This document shows positions 1 through 10,327 of a stretch of DNA of 37,103 nt, piece after piece; position 1 is the first letter of the stretch; each line of letters opens with the position of its first letter. The notes under the pieces were generated by a model that worked only from the letters and a program-made list of their open reading frames with translations, was not told the DNA's origin and did no database searches. The translations under genes and the position numbers were made by a program. This DNA is from Priapulus caudatus (Eukaryota > Priapulida > Priapulimorpha > Priapulimorphida > Priapulidae), in assembly GCF_000485595.1 (NCBI RefSeq), contig NW_014577131.1, positions 461,759-498,861 on the forward strand, in the 5' to 3' direction.

Positions 1-11
1 CTTCTCTCTCT

Positions 12-63
<52 letters not shown>

Positions 64-190
64 TCTCTCTCCCTCTCACCCGCTCTCTTTCGTCTTTTCT
101 CTCTCGCGCCCCTTCTCTCTCCAGCACTTTCTTTTCCCCTCTCTCGTTCGCGCCCTTCTCCCTTTCTTTCTCTCGCGCGTTCACCGCTCC
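1..190. repeat. CT-rich microsatellite
   Basis: A (CT)n run over the first 60 bases grades into CT-rich sequence with TCTCGCGC variants. No gene is visible. Confidence 0.95.
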
Positions 191-360
191 TTGCCCCCTC
201 GTCACGTATCAAGCACACGGGATCGGGCGCTCACAAAGACTCCGCCGACAACCTTCATCGCTTACAGCTGCCGCACGTAGCTTGCTAGCTAGCATACATA
301 GCGGGGATCACGGCACCGCACTGCGCATAACAAGCGCGTGCTTCCGTGCGGAAACGTCAC
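191..360. other. Unassigned non-coding sequence
   Basis: No recognisable coding or RNA feature lies between the CT-rich and CA-rich repeats. Confidence 0.6.
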
Positions 361-365
361 TCCGC

Positions 366-640
366 TACGCACGCACACTCTCACACGCACGCACACTCAC
401 TCACACACTCACACACGCACGCACACACTCACACACGCACGCGCACTCACACTCACCCACACACGCACACACACACTCACACACGCACACGCACATGCAC
501 CCACACGCATGCACACGCACACGCGTGCATTCACGCGCACACGCACACACACTCACTCACACACGCACGCACACACATTCATTCACGCGTACGCGCACAC
601 GCGCGCACGTGCGCTTGTGTGTGTGTGTGCGTGTCGCGGT
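366..640. repeat. CA/CACG microsatellite complex
   Basis: Mixed (CA)n, CACG and CACT repeats ending in a GT-rich stretch. Three overlapping His/Thr/Arg-rich open frames here are products of the repeat. Confidence 0.95.
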
Positions 641-659
641 GTTTACGTACGTACCGCGT

Positions 660-720
660 GTGCGTATGTATATTATATGTATATATATATATCTACACAC
701 ATACATGCATACATACATAC
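660..720. repeat. TA and ATAC microsatellite
   Basis: TATATATATAT followed by ACATACATACATAC. Confidence 0.9.
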
Positions 721-794
721 TACCAAGAGTTAATAAAGACAAATTTGTTTTTATTAACTCCTGATACTACCAAGAGTTAACTCCTGATACTACC
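717..794. repeat. Near-palindrome with overlapping direct repeats
   Basis: GAGTTAATAAAGACAAA at 727-743 pairs with 744-760 with one mismatch. ATACTACCAAGAGTTAA occurs at 717-733 and 764-780. Confidence 0.78.
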
Positions 795-1330
795 TTCCTG
801 CCTCGGCCAGCAAGGGCGCGGGCACTCGCGCCTGCCTGTGCAGGTACGCAGATCACAGCCGGCGCAATACATCATGGCTGCAGCGCACGACACCTCGGCC
901 GCGCGCGCGCGGACACACAAGCGACAAGTGTGCCAAGGGTACGAAACCTAACAGCCAACAATTACGCGCGTCGCGCAAACCGCATTTTCCGCCGGTGCTC
1001 GATGAACCGCCCTACATAGTTTTACCTTCTAGTCGCACTGGGCGCGGGCGGGCGGGCGGGCGGGCGGGCTGGCGGGCGGGGGTGGGGGTTGAGTCGGGGG
1101 TGGAAGCTTGCGCGCTAGCACGGACAGCGCAACGAGTTATTAGCGGTAGCCATGTGTACTCAGTAAACCGCCCGTCCGCGAAGCGGGACTGCCGTGTGAC
1201 TGCCGAATTTCTCTCACGCTGTCACGGACCGACAGTACCTGGTGCAATTGTCTACTCATAGAATAGAAGTGTGACTGGTAGACTACTAACTCACATAGCG
1301 TTCGAGTTAGTAGGCCTATATGAAGACAGC
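795..1330. other. Non-coding, GC-rich, with GGGC microsatellite
   Basis: Holds a GGGC tetranucleotide run at about 1046-1080. The short open frame crossing it has no recognisable domain. Confidence 0.6.
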
Positions 1331-1860
1331 TATGAGCCCCTCCCAGTGGGGGTGGGGTACATGTTCCCTTGATCCCTTAATGCTTATGCATTTTCTCCCT
1401 TGTTCCAAATTAATGAAATAACTTGTTACCTAAAACGTTTTTACCTTGTGTTCCCACAATCCCGAAAATTATTTTCCAGTTTCCTTAATCCCCACAAATA
1501 TGTACCACTGCCCCCCATATTTGTTTGGTACAGTAGAACCTCGCTAAAGAAGAAAGGAGGAAGGCTGAAGTGAAAAGGCCCTATGGTGGACCCTATGGTG
1601 GACTCTATGGTGTACCAAATGGTCCCTACAGCACACTATGTTGAAATGACCCTAAAATACTTCAAGGTTGATTGTAAACAGTCTCAGAAAATTGTGAAAA
1701 AAATCACAAAGATGGAAAATCTGAGTTTCCTTGTTCCTAAAAATCTAACCAGCATTTCCCGTGTTCCCTAAAAATAATTCGACAATATCCCCTGTTCTCT
1801 GAAAGTTAATGATCCTGTTCCCTTGTTCCCTAAAACCCCTGGAAGGGCTCAGCTATCGGC
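1330..1860. repeat. Probable interspersed repeat with degenerate internal units
   Basis: The motif TTCC(C)TTGTTCCCTAAAA recurs loosely at about 1725, 1757 and 1810, with CCTATGGTGGA repeated at 1580-1610. CAGTAGAACCTCGCTAA at about 1530 resembles a pogo/Tigger-type terminal repeat, but no matching second end was found. A likely transposon or satellite remnant; family not recognised. Confidence 0.4.
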
Positions 1861-2099
1861 AAATTGACTCGCAGTCCTGGCGCTCTAAATTCACACGCAT
1901 TATACGTTTTACGTCAGTACAGGAAGCGGAAGCGGAAGCGGAAACGAAATTTATTTCGTTGATGAGGGGGTTCCCAGGTTAGGTGTCTGCTACTGCTAGG
2001 AGAGAGGTAATTTGCGGCACACTCGTCACGGGCGTGCTAACTGCGCGGCCCATCTATCACTCGACGTCCTCGCAAATATACGATTGCCTTATACCATAC

Positions 2100-2355
2100 A
2101 GACGGGGCGGCGGCAGCAGTAACAGCAGCGGGGGCGGCGCCGGCGGCGGCGGCGGCAGCAGCAGAAGCGGCGGCGACAGCAGCATCAACAGCAGCAACAT
2201 GCAACGACAGCGGCGGCAGCAGCAACATCAGCAGCATCAACAGCAGCAACAACGACGGCGGCGGCGACGCAGTAGTAGCATCACCATCATCACCATCATC
2301 ATCATCATCAGCAGCAGCAGCAGCAGCAACAGCGGCAGCAGCAGCAGCACTACGT
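2100..2355. repeat. Compound trinucleotide repeat (GGC / CAG / CAT)
   Basis: GGC/GCA-rich, then CAGCAA/CAGCAT, then CATCAT(CAC), then CAGCAG. It gives Gly, Gln, Ser or Ile runs on one strand and poly-Leu/Ala on the other. No splice or homology support for a gene. Confidence 0.9.
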
Positions 2356-2540
2356 GCCCAGCTGTGACTAGCGCGTAGAACGTAACATGCGTGTCAACGC
2401 CACGCACCGTGGGTTCCGCGACACGATACATGTAAATACGGTGGAACAAGCAAGCGATTGACGAAGCGAGCAGACGCAATCTGTGCATGTTACCTATCGT
2501 AAATCTGCGCCCGAATTCATATCGAGAGCGCATTCGCAGC

Positions 2541-2564
2541 GATGATTTATATATATATATATAC

Positions 2565-2610
<46 letters not shown>
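2541..2610. repeat. (TA)n microsatellite
   Basis: About 70 bp of almost pure TA repeats. Confidence 0.95.
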
Positions 2611-2612
<2 letters not shown>

Positions 2613-3301
2613 TGTTCGCACGGTCCAGTGCCGCCATTGCACGCGTTAGCGTAAATTATAAGCTACAATCATCAAGTGATGCAGTGTAACGATACGAATT
2701 GAAGTCGGCACGCAATTCGTGGCCATCGAATTAGACGTATATATTAAACATCAGTCATCCGTGCCTATCGTAGTAACACATACGGCTCTACGGCGTCTGT
2801 AGGCGTGCGATGATCACCGCCCCGCCGATAGCGATCTGGCGACAGAAGCGAAAACGAGGAATGCGTGCCCGTTTGCGGATGTATTTTTCTACCGCGGCAT
2901 GCGTATCGACTCCCCGCCCCCTATATATTACATCGCAGCAATAAATAATACGTGAAGCTTGACGCGCGCACGCACGGTCAGTTCTCCGCGTGCGTTACGA
3001 ACGTGGGGTTTGCATGTTGCCCGAACGACGAACGCCCGAGCTTTATATCTGCATAGCCTGAACACATTCCGGTCGTGGGGCTTAAAACGTGGACATCTGA
3101 CGGACGGAGGCTCTTCCGCGGTATTTTCGTTTCCTTTATTGCGTCAAGGTGATGCGGAGGCAAACATTCGCTCAGCCGTCTGCGCGCGCGAGCGCCCGCC
3201 CGCCACCCGCGTGTGTCTGCCACAGGACGGCAGGTTGTCCTTCTTTTATCGCTGTATCGTGACTATCGTCTGCCGTGGCTCTCTAAGCTGCTACGTCATA
3301 G
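2611..3301. other. Non-coding, no gene seen
   Basis: Open frames of up to 128 codons lack any recognised domain or exon signals. Confidence 0.5.
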
Positions 3302-3340
3302 GCCCGCGTACATTGACTGCGGCAGTCAATGTACGCGGGC
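3302..3340. repeat. Perfect hairpin, 19-bp arms, 1-nt spacer
   Basis: GCCCGCGTACATTGACTGC at 3302-3320 pairs exactly with 3322-3340. Confidence 0.9.
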
Positions 3341-3344
3341 TATA

Positions 3345-3385
3345 GTACTAGAGCTACCGTGCTACTACTAGAGCTACCGTGCTCC
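3345..3385. repeat. Short direct repeat
   Basis: CTAGAGCTACCGTGCT occurs twice about 20 bp apart, immediately after the 3302-3340 hairpin. Confidence 0.75.
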
Positions 3386-4803
3386 GTGCTCGCCAGCCAA
3401 GTACACCGACCGATCGACAGACTGTCGCGTTCACGTATATGCAACGCTGGAGTCCACATACGGGACTATACTGGATATAACTATATATAATTATATTATA
3501 ACTAACGACTATAACTACTCCACCATAATACCACTAATTCCAGGCGTACACGAATAGAGCGATATCTCTATTCGAGTACTCCTACTAATATTATACTAAT
3601 ACATAAACTGTAATACTGATACCATTGTAATATATACTATAATATTAATATTGCCAACTATATACTATTATACTATACTAATACAATACTAATATGTTCT
3701 ATAACACTAATACTACTAACTGTATATTATAACTATATACTACGCAACTTGATTTGAATTTGTAATAGTTGAATAGAATTGAGAATATAACAACGTATAC
3801 GAGCGTTCTCTGACATTATAAGTTCACTACAGAAACTTGTTCTTGAACGATTAATGCAGTTAAGTACTTAAGTTTGGGTGGAAAAGTTGAGATCATTGGT
3901 TTAAGCACATGACACGCTCACCTGTGCCCTACCCCTCTTGCCCACAGTTATAGCCGTAGTGATTTAGATGGGTGGACCGAGTGGGAGGCCTGGACCCCTG
4001 CGGAGAAGATAAGTCGACGTTGGCCGTTCCTACTAAGATGACGGGTTAACAACGGAACTAGACTCTTCATGCTCGGAATGTATGAGAGAGCGGCATTGTA
4101 GTTCCAATTTCAATAGAAAATTCTCAAACAATATAGCGACTACTATACACAGCTACTTCGACATCACATTCAAACATTAACAAGCTTCGCCGCCCCACTC
4201 AGTTTCCACCCCGCCCTCACTGAGTTGGTATGTTAGGAATCCCATAGATTCAATCCAATCGCTATGACCATACCATAGTCTGAACGCCCTTTACTGCGAT
4301 TAGCCTGAAAGTTATAGAATATGTGTTATGAATGTCGTTAGTCTATATTATAAGTCAGCACACGGGGAAACAGAAGGCCCTAGATAGAGTTGATACTTTA
4401 ACGCGTTACGATTTGCGACAAATCACGTAGCATAACGATTCAATGTTCATTTATTTTCATGAATATTATTATATTAACTCACGACAGAGCAATTACCGAC
4501 GGCGATAAGGGGTGTTTCTAAGCTAATGTACTTATATCACGAATGTAACCAATGAATCACAATAACATCAGGCGATAGACGGGACGATGTGAGAGTATAG
4601 CAGTTTAAAGTGATTACGTCACCGTAAATAGTAAAAATAAAAAAATAAATTTTTTCACTTTTTCACAAAATATAAGTAATTCTGTTCACTTTTTAGGGTT
4701 AAATTGCTGCATTATGCTTCCTGTTTTACTATATTGTTCGATGTGAATATACACTCGTGACTCATACATAGCCCATAGCAAGCAATTAATGTCAGGAACA
4801 TAA
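3386..4803. other. Non-coding, mostly AT-rich
   Basis: 3470-3780 is a degenerate TATAATACTAATAC-type AT-rich tract with stops in all frames. 3900-4100 is less AT-rich and might be a transposon remnant, but nothing is recognisable. 4625-4700 holds A/T runs and a repeated TTCACTTTTT. Confidence 0.5.
3551..3574. repeat. Short hairpin, 9-bp arms
   Basis: CGAATAGAG at 3551-3559 pairs with CTCTATTCG at 3566-3574. Confidence 0.7.
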
Positions 4804-4858
4804 TATCAAGAGTGGATAATAGAGGATATTCTCTATTATCCACTCTTGATAATATCAA
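4800..4858. repeat. Hairpin (21-bp perfect arms) flanked by a direct repeat
   Basis: TATCAAGAGTGGATAATAGAG at 4804-4824 pairs exactly with 4831-4851. The sequence TAATATCAA occurs at both outer edges, like a target-site duplication. Confidence 0.82.
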
Positions 4859-5623
4859 ATCGTCCAGGCTTTTGAATTTTTAACTAGTTGAGAAACAATC
4901 TTATCAGGTAAGAATTTGACGATACGTTTAGTCACGTTAGTTCTTACTTTTAATGTAAAAAAATTGGCAACAAAAATTTTACCAATTTCACCATAGAAAA
5001 TTCGTGACGTAGAGACGGACGTAGAATCGGACAATAAAACGTGGCCCTGTTCATGATCAAACTACCGAGTCTCCCATTTAGCATCATTATTCTGTTGGCC
5101 GCCCCTGGAACATGAGCAAACTCAACCCTATGTCACACGAAAGCGTACAGATGCAATGCTGAGGTCACGTAGACGAGTGCGTAGACGTTAACCTAAACAA
5201 GGAAGTTTCGTCGTATGAGGATGAATTAAGCTGTCATGTGCCGGTAGAATACGGTGAGAGGAATTTGCGAATGAATCGGAGGTAGTGTATGCCGTGCGAA
5301 AAAAATCACCGCAACACGCTTTCACACATCTCTCACGCATTTCCATTGCGAAACGCGAAACTGTCTGGGTTACCTATCGCAGTGTATTTAGGTTCCAGAC
5401 AGCGCTCAAGCCACACACGACGCGCTTCTGCAATTGTTGGCGTTTAATTACACCGATACATACTAGCTCCACCCGTGCATAGCACAGCAGCTCTTTGTTC
5501 CGCAACGGCACACGCTGAAGAAGATCGTCGTAGACTATCTCTAAATAACTGCCACACATCGAAAAGATGTCTATTGACATTAGTCTCGCAGCCTGGTCGG
5601 GACTCTGGGCAGATGTTGACTAG
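4859..5623. other. Non-coding, no gene seen
   Basis: Only short chance open frames; no repeats or splice-supported exons recognised. Confidence 0.5.
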
Positions 5624-5726
5624 CTCTACCGGTGTAGCCCCTTCGCTCCCCCTACAGGGGGTCTGTAGCGGGAGCGAAGGGGTACCCCCCCCCTGTAGCG
5701 GGAGCGAAGGGGCTACACCGGTAGAG
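5624..5726. repeat. GC-rich inverted repeat with 27-bp perfect arms
   Basis: Arm 5624-5650 (starts CTCTACCGGTGTAGCCCC) is the exact reverse complement of 5700-5726. The spacer holds another partial copy of the right arm (GTAGCGGGAGCGAAGGGG), so the locus has been locally duplicated. Confidence 0.9.
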
Positions 5727-6054
5727 CAACATGTTCTGCTAGCATCTATGACAAATACGACATACGCATATACGCTCTCCTATGACACTATTTGTCATAG
5801 GAAGAATCTTCCTATGACAAATACGACATACGCATATACGCTCTCCTATGACACTATTTGTCATAGAAAGATTCTTCCTATGACAAATATTGACGAGTCA
5901 ACTTCGTTTCGCTTTACAGCTGAATTTCACTGCTTGCTTTCATAATAGCGCTCCTAAACTCCTATGATGCGCATAACACATACAGCAATATTTGTCATAG
6001 GAGAGCGTATATGCGTATGTCGTATTTGTCATAGATGCAAGCAGAACATGTTGC
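5726..6054. repeat. Foldback repeat with 62-bp arms and 66-bp internal direct repeats
   Basis: Left arm 5726-5787 (starts GCAACATGTTCTGC) matches the reverse complement of 5993-6054 with about one mismatch. Inside, CTATGACAAATACGACATAC recurs at 5746 and 5812 with a partial third start at 5878, a period of 66 bp. Each unit has its own palindrome (CCTATGACA / TGTCATAGG). No transposase is present; this could be a foldback or MITE-like element or a satellite fragment. Confidence 0.82.
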
Positions 6055-7170
6055 ACATCCGTAGAGCTAGGTGTGGACCAGCGTGGTAGTAGCGAGGCGG
6101 GTAGCAACAGCGTCGGCTGCACCGAGCGACCCGACGACCGACGGGTTATTTACGGGCGACACGGGCAGGACGTGGCGGAGACGGAGGGAGAAGGCCACTG
6201 GCGGAGAACCAGTCCCGCGAGATTGATGATGTCGTCATGATGATGTCGTAAAGATGAAGTCACCCGCGGCGGGAATACGACGATGCATGATAGCGTCACC
6301 TGCATGGTATAGCATAATAGCACTACCGCCGACGCCGCGTTTCCCACGCGGGTCAAGATCCCCATCGCCGGTCAAGATGACAGTCGCCGGTCAAACTGGA
6401 CTAGAGGCGATTCACGACAGGTTTTATAGCCACATGCGTTCATCACTTCATACCACACTGCACGTACGTGCGTCCGTCACAGGCACCGCCGACGACGTAC
6501 GTGCTACGAACCACGCGCTGTACGAAATTCATGCCATGGCCTAGAATCTAGAGGCTATCTGTGAGTACAACACGCACCATTCAGCAACTTTCCCTTTTTA
6601 TACATGGAGAGGCAAGATAGGCATGCGGCTACGGTCACTGTCATGGTCCAGATTCAGCTAATGCTATTGTGTATGTGTGCGCGAAGCTCAGTCGTAAAAA
6701 ACTTTTTTATTTTGGCTTTCTAGGCTAAGTAAGCCGAATCGAATTCAAACAAGGCACTCACACGCAAAAGTGGTCATATAAACAACACGGCGACAGTTTG
6801 CTGTGAACTTTCGAATTCACGCGGCAATGCAAGACGACGCAGCAGCAATCATACTCTGGTTTGTCTAAGTATCTCTGTACAAGCATACTAAGTAACAACT
6901 GGAAACAAGACATTTCTATTACTGACGCGTAACTGAGTCCGCAAGGTTATTTGCTAAAAGGATTTTCCACACGGTGGCATAATCCTAACCGTAATAGTGC
7001 GCGTGTATTAACAAGAAAATGTGAAAAAACAGGTTAAGTGGACGTTCAGAAGCTGAATGTCCTTTACGCGGCACCATACACGCTTCATAGCGGGAAGCAA
7101 GTAGAGTTGATGATGGATATTGTCAGCTTCACTGAAGACTTTGTATTCGCGCAATGGCGAACGAACTGGA
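6055..7170. other. Non-coding, no gene seen
   Basis: 6220-6250 has a small ATGATGTCGT repeat and 6350-6390 repeats CGCCGGTCAA. An open frame at 6254-6544 has no recognised domain. Confidence 0.5.
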
Positions 7171-7799
7171 GCAGCCACAGGTACAACACGACTGCTACAC
7201 GTCCATCATGACCGCTACAGGTCCATCATGACTGCTACACGTCCATCATGACCGCTACAAGTCCATCATGACTGCTACACGTCCATCATGACTACTACAG
7301 GTACAACACGACTGCTACAGGTCCATCATGACCGCTACAAGTCCATCATGACTGCTACACGTCCATCATGACTACTACAGGTACATCACGACTGTTACAG
7401 GTCCATCATGACTGCTACAGGTCCATCATGATTGCTATGGGTCTATCATGACTGCTACAGGTCCATCATGATTGCTATGGGTCTATCATGACTGCTACAC
7501 GTCCATCATGACTGCTACGGGTACGACATGACTGCAATCGGTCTATCATGACTGCTACAGGCCCATCATGACTGCTATGTGTCCATCACGACTGCTATGG
7601 GTCCATCATGACTGCTATGAGTACATCATGACGGCTACAGGTCCATCATGACTGCTATGGGTACATCATGACGGCTACAGGTACATCATGACTGCTATGT
7701 GTCCATCATGACTGCTAGGTGTCCATCACGACTGCTATGGGTCCATCACGACTGCTATGGGTACATCATGACGGCTACAGGTCCATCATGACTGCTATG
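7171..7799. repeat. 20-bp tandem array, about 31 units
   Basis: The unit is close to ACTGCTACAGGTCCATCATG. Every unit keeps exact 20-bp spacing through the whole array, with only substitutions (for example TACAG/TATGG, GTCC/GTAC). Some two-unit patterns recur, suggesting higher-order duplication. Confidence 0.96.
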
Positions 7800-9262
7800 C
7801 TATCTGGATTGCAGTGCTGACTGCATGTCTACAGAGCCTAGATTAGATCGACCAACACGACTGAAGTTGGTCTCTCATGATTACAGTATGTCCACTGTGA
7901 CTGGAGTAGGTCCATTATGTGTGAAGTCACGTGAGCTATAAAGCTATTCGCAATGGGACAGAGACGTGATGCCATTACTTTAAAAAATTCAAACACGGTT
8001 TCTATTCTGACTTTTGAGTTAAACATGACTAGAAAATTACAACTGACTCCTAAAAAGGAAACAAGCAACACTTTTTAATTTTACTTTTTTATTTACTTAA
8101 ACTCCTTTGTTGGAAAAATACCAAACTTCTACATGCATACATATACAGCGTCTATTTACCTGTTATGACAATGTGTAAAATCAAGAGCGTATAAAGAATA
8201 GAACGTAGAAGGACCTTCTTTATACGCTCTTGGTAAAATCAGTCTTACATTTCCATGCAGTTGACATATATTCCAAACACATGTAAATAAATATATGTGA
8301 AATTTATAGTTTCGACAATCAGATTGGCAAAACAGGATGTGTGACAATACAGCTCATATGTCGTATGTTATGCCCTTAAGCACAACAATGGTCCACGTAA
8401 CACTTCCTAGAACGACAGTGAACATGTTTCGTTCATGTTGCAACCATGACTGGTCTCATTTTCCACGAGAAGAGAAAAAAACACCACACAAAACTTTACG
8501 ACTGTGCCTAATTTTCTATTCATATCTTAAACTCCCGATTTAAATCGTGATAGCCATTGTCGCAAGCCGCTGCCTCGGAAACCCTCCCGACTCTCGTGCC
8601 GCTACGATCATGCATCAGTTATGACGCACAGAATGACGAGACACTTTGTATCTGTAATCGAGCGCCGATCATAAAAGGCACGAAAATTACCAGCCCCAAA
8701 ACAATTTGCTGATTTACGAACATCGTAGCTTTCAAGGTGACCGCCGCGCGAGTATGCCGGCTTCACTATACGATTCCATTGTTATGTGCGGGTATTTACA
8801 AGCGAGCCGAGCTACAAGTCTCTCCCGGCCGCAGCAGCAGACACGTACACTTTAACATCAAGTTCATTGATCGGTCAACAAAAAACCGACTCGAATGCAT
8901 TCGATAATGACGATGATGATGGTGCTAATCATTCGACATCCGGCAATTAGATCCCCACAATTACGCGCGTTATCTAACAATCGCGGACAGCAATCATCTT
9001 TATATATAGTTATATAGTTTTATGTCATTTTATATCATTCGATCTCCACACAGACAATATACATGCAGCATGTGTGAATTCAGGTGCACTGCTTACAGAA
9101 TAAGGTGGGGGACAAGGACAATTAAAAGGGAACATTAGTCTAGAATTTGAGAATATATTATGATACTTTATAGCATAGTAGCATTATTCAAATCTAAGAT
9201 AATAGAAAAAGCGTTTTAAACCTATAGTAATGTTACCACATGTATTCTAAGACAGTAGAGTC
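7800..9262. other. Downstream flank of ATAD5, no gene seen
   Basis: Holds the 8175-8240 hairpin and a short AT-rich stretch near 9000. The ATAD5 3' UTR should begin at 9262 and run leftwards; its end cannot be placed. Confidence 0.5.
8175..8240. repeat. Hairpin (17-bp perfect arms) flanked by 8-bp direct repeats
   Basis: CAAGAGCGTATAAAGAA at 8182-8198 pairs exactly with 8216-8232, with a 17-nt loop. GTAAAATC is present at 8175-8182 and 8233-8240. Confidence 0.82.
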
Positions 9263-9341
9263 CTAGGTGAAAGCATCAGTGAGCGAAGTCAGAGTTGATG
9301 TCTTCAGATGAAGAGAGATTTGACTGAAGTAGTGCAGAAAT
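9263..9341 (-). CDS. ATAD5: ATAD5 exon 20 (C-terminus and stop)
   Basis: A short exon with acceptor ACATTTTTCAG, phase 2 in. It encodes the end of RFLHYFSQISLHLKTSTL and LTSLTDAFT followed by TAG at 9263-9265. It matches the C-terminal RRFLHYFEGIHLDIP segment of vertebrate ATAD5, which confirms both the donor of exon 19 and this acceptor. No AATAAA is seen just downstream; a TATAAA-like hexamer near 9170 is the only candidate poly(A) signal. Confidence 0.88.
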
Positions 9342-9533
9342 CTGAAAAATGTAAAATAACCATAACAACATAAATATCTGGGGAACAAATTTTTAAAAAC
9401 TTTGCAAAAAATGTTAGCATAATAATTATAATTTAATTTAAAGACATTTCCGACTTAAAAAACAATTCTTAGCAATGCTTCAGTTCTTTCATCGATAATA
9501 AACCAGCAGTAACCTTTTAGACACCAGCTTACA

Positions 9534-9825
9534 CAGGTTACCTGCCACCCCCGTCACTTCAGACAGCATACCTTCCCCCACCCCATCACTTCAGACAGCA
9601 TACCTTCCCACCCCTTCACTTCAGACAGCATACCTTCACAACCCCTGTCACTTCAGACAGCACACCTTCCCACCTCTTCACTTCATACAGCATACCTTCA
9701 CTTCAGACAGCACCCCTTCACTTCAGACAGCATACCTTCCCACCCCTTCACTTCAGACAGCATACCTTCCCACCCCTTCACTTCAGACAGCATACCTTCC
9801 CACCCCTTCACTTCACACAGTATAC
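9534..9825. repeat. 30-bp minisatellite at the exon 19 donor, copy A
   Basis: About ten units containing CTTCAGACAGCATACCTTCC, mostly 30 bp with 20- and 32-bp variants. On the minus strand each full unit carries GGAAGGTATGC, the same sequence as the exon 19/intron boundary. It fills much of intron 19. Confidence 0.93.
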
Positions 9826-9990
9826 CTTCCTCTCCTCTTGCCGCTCTCCTCCTGTTTCTTCTTCTCTGCCCTGTTAATTGCTCTCAGCGCTGGCATGTAG
9901 TCAGCACCGATGCACGCGTACTTGCCCTGCACACACGCGGGTAGGAGCCGGGCCACCGATATCACAGCTTCCCTCTGCATTCGACTAGTC
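9826..9990 (-). CDS. ATAD5: ATAD5 exon 19, copy A
   Basis: 165 bp, phase 2 both ends, same protein as copy B. The donor GGAAG|GTATAC joins in phase to exon 20, giving GKRRGRFLHYF. Reading straight on instead gives YTV and a stop, which would remove the conserved RFLHYF tail. Confidence 0.9.
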
Positions 9991-10327
9991 CTGAAATGAC
10001 GACAGCAATAAAATACGCCGGCCATCGTGTACTGTTCTTGTGTGAAAGTTTCTGATGTAATGAACGCGTCTAGAATAATTATTCGAAGTATAGTTATTAT
10101 AATTACACAATTATGCAAATAATGCTCAAGCGTTATATGATGGAATGCTTATCAATATTTTGTTAGTGACATAATTCTCATTGCACAATCTGTGATGCCA
10201 AAGACGTGCAGAGAATTTGCAAGACTATGAGATTTTAATTTTGCTTTGGTTTTTATTACAAGGTTTGTGAGTTCATATTTCAGTGTTGCTAACTGACGAA
10301 ATATAATCTTCTGTCAACATAATTCAC

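Noticed and set aside
282-780. Three overlapping His/Thr/Arg-rich open frames
   Set aside because: They are translations of a CA/CACG microsatellite in three frames, with no conserved sequence.
1528-1548. CAGTAGAACCTCGCTAA as a pogo/Tigger transposon end
   Set aside because: No opposite inverted end or transposase fragment was found nearby, so only noted as a possible remnant.
1983-2378. 131-codon frame with Gly, Gln, Arg, Ile and Ser runs
   Set aside because: It follows a compound trinucleotide repeat; flanking residues match nothing and no splice sites support it.
7171-7799. CRISPR-like regular repeat
   Set aside because: Head-to-tail 20-bp units with no spacers in a eukaryotic genome; it is a minisatellite.
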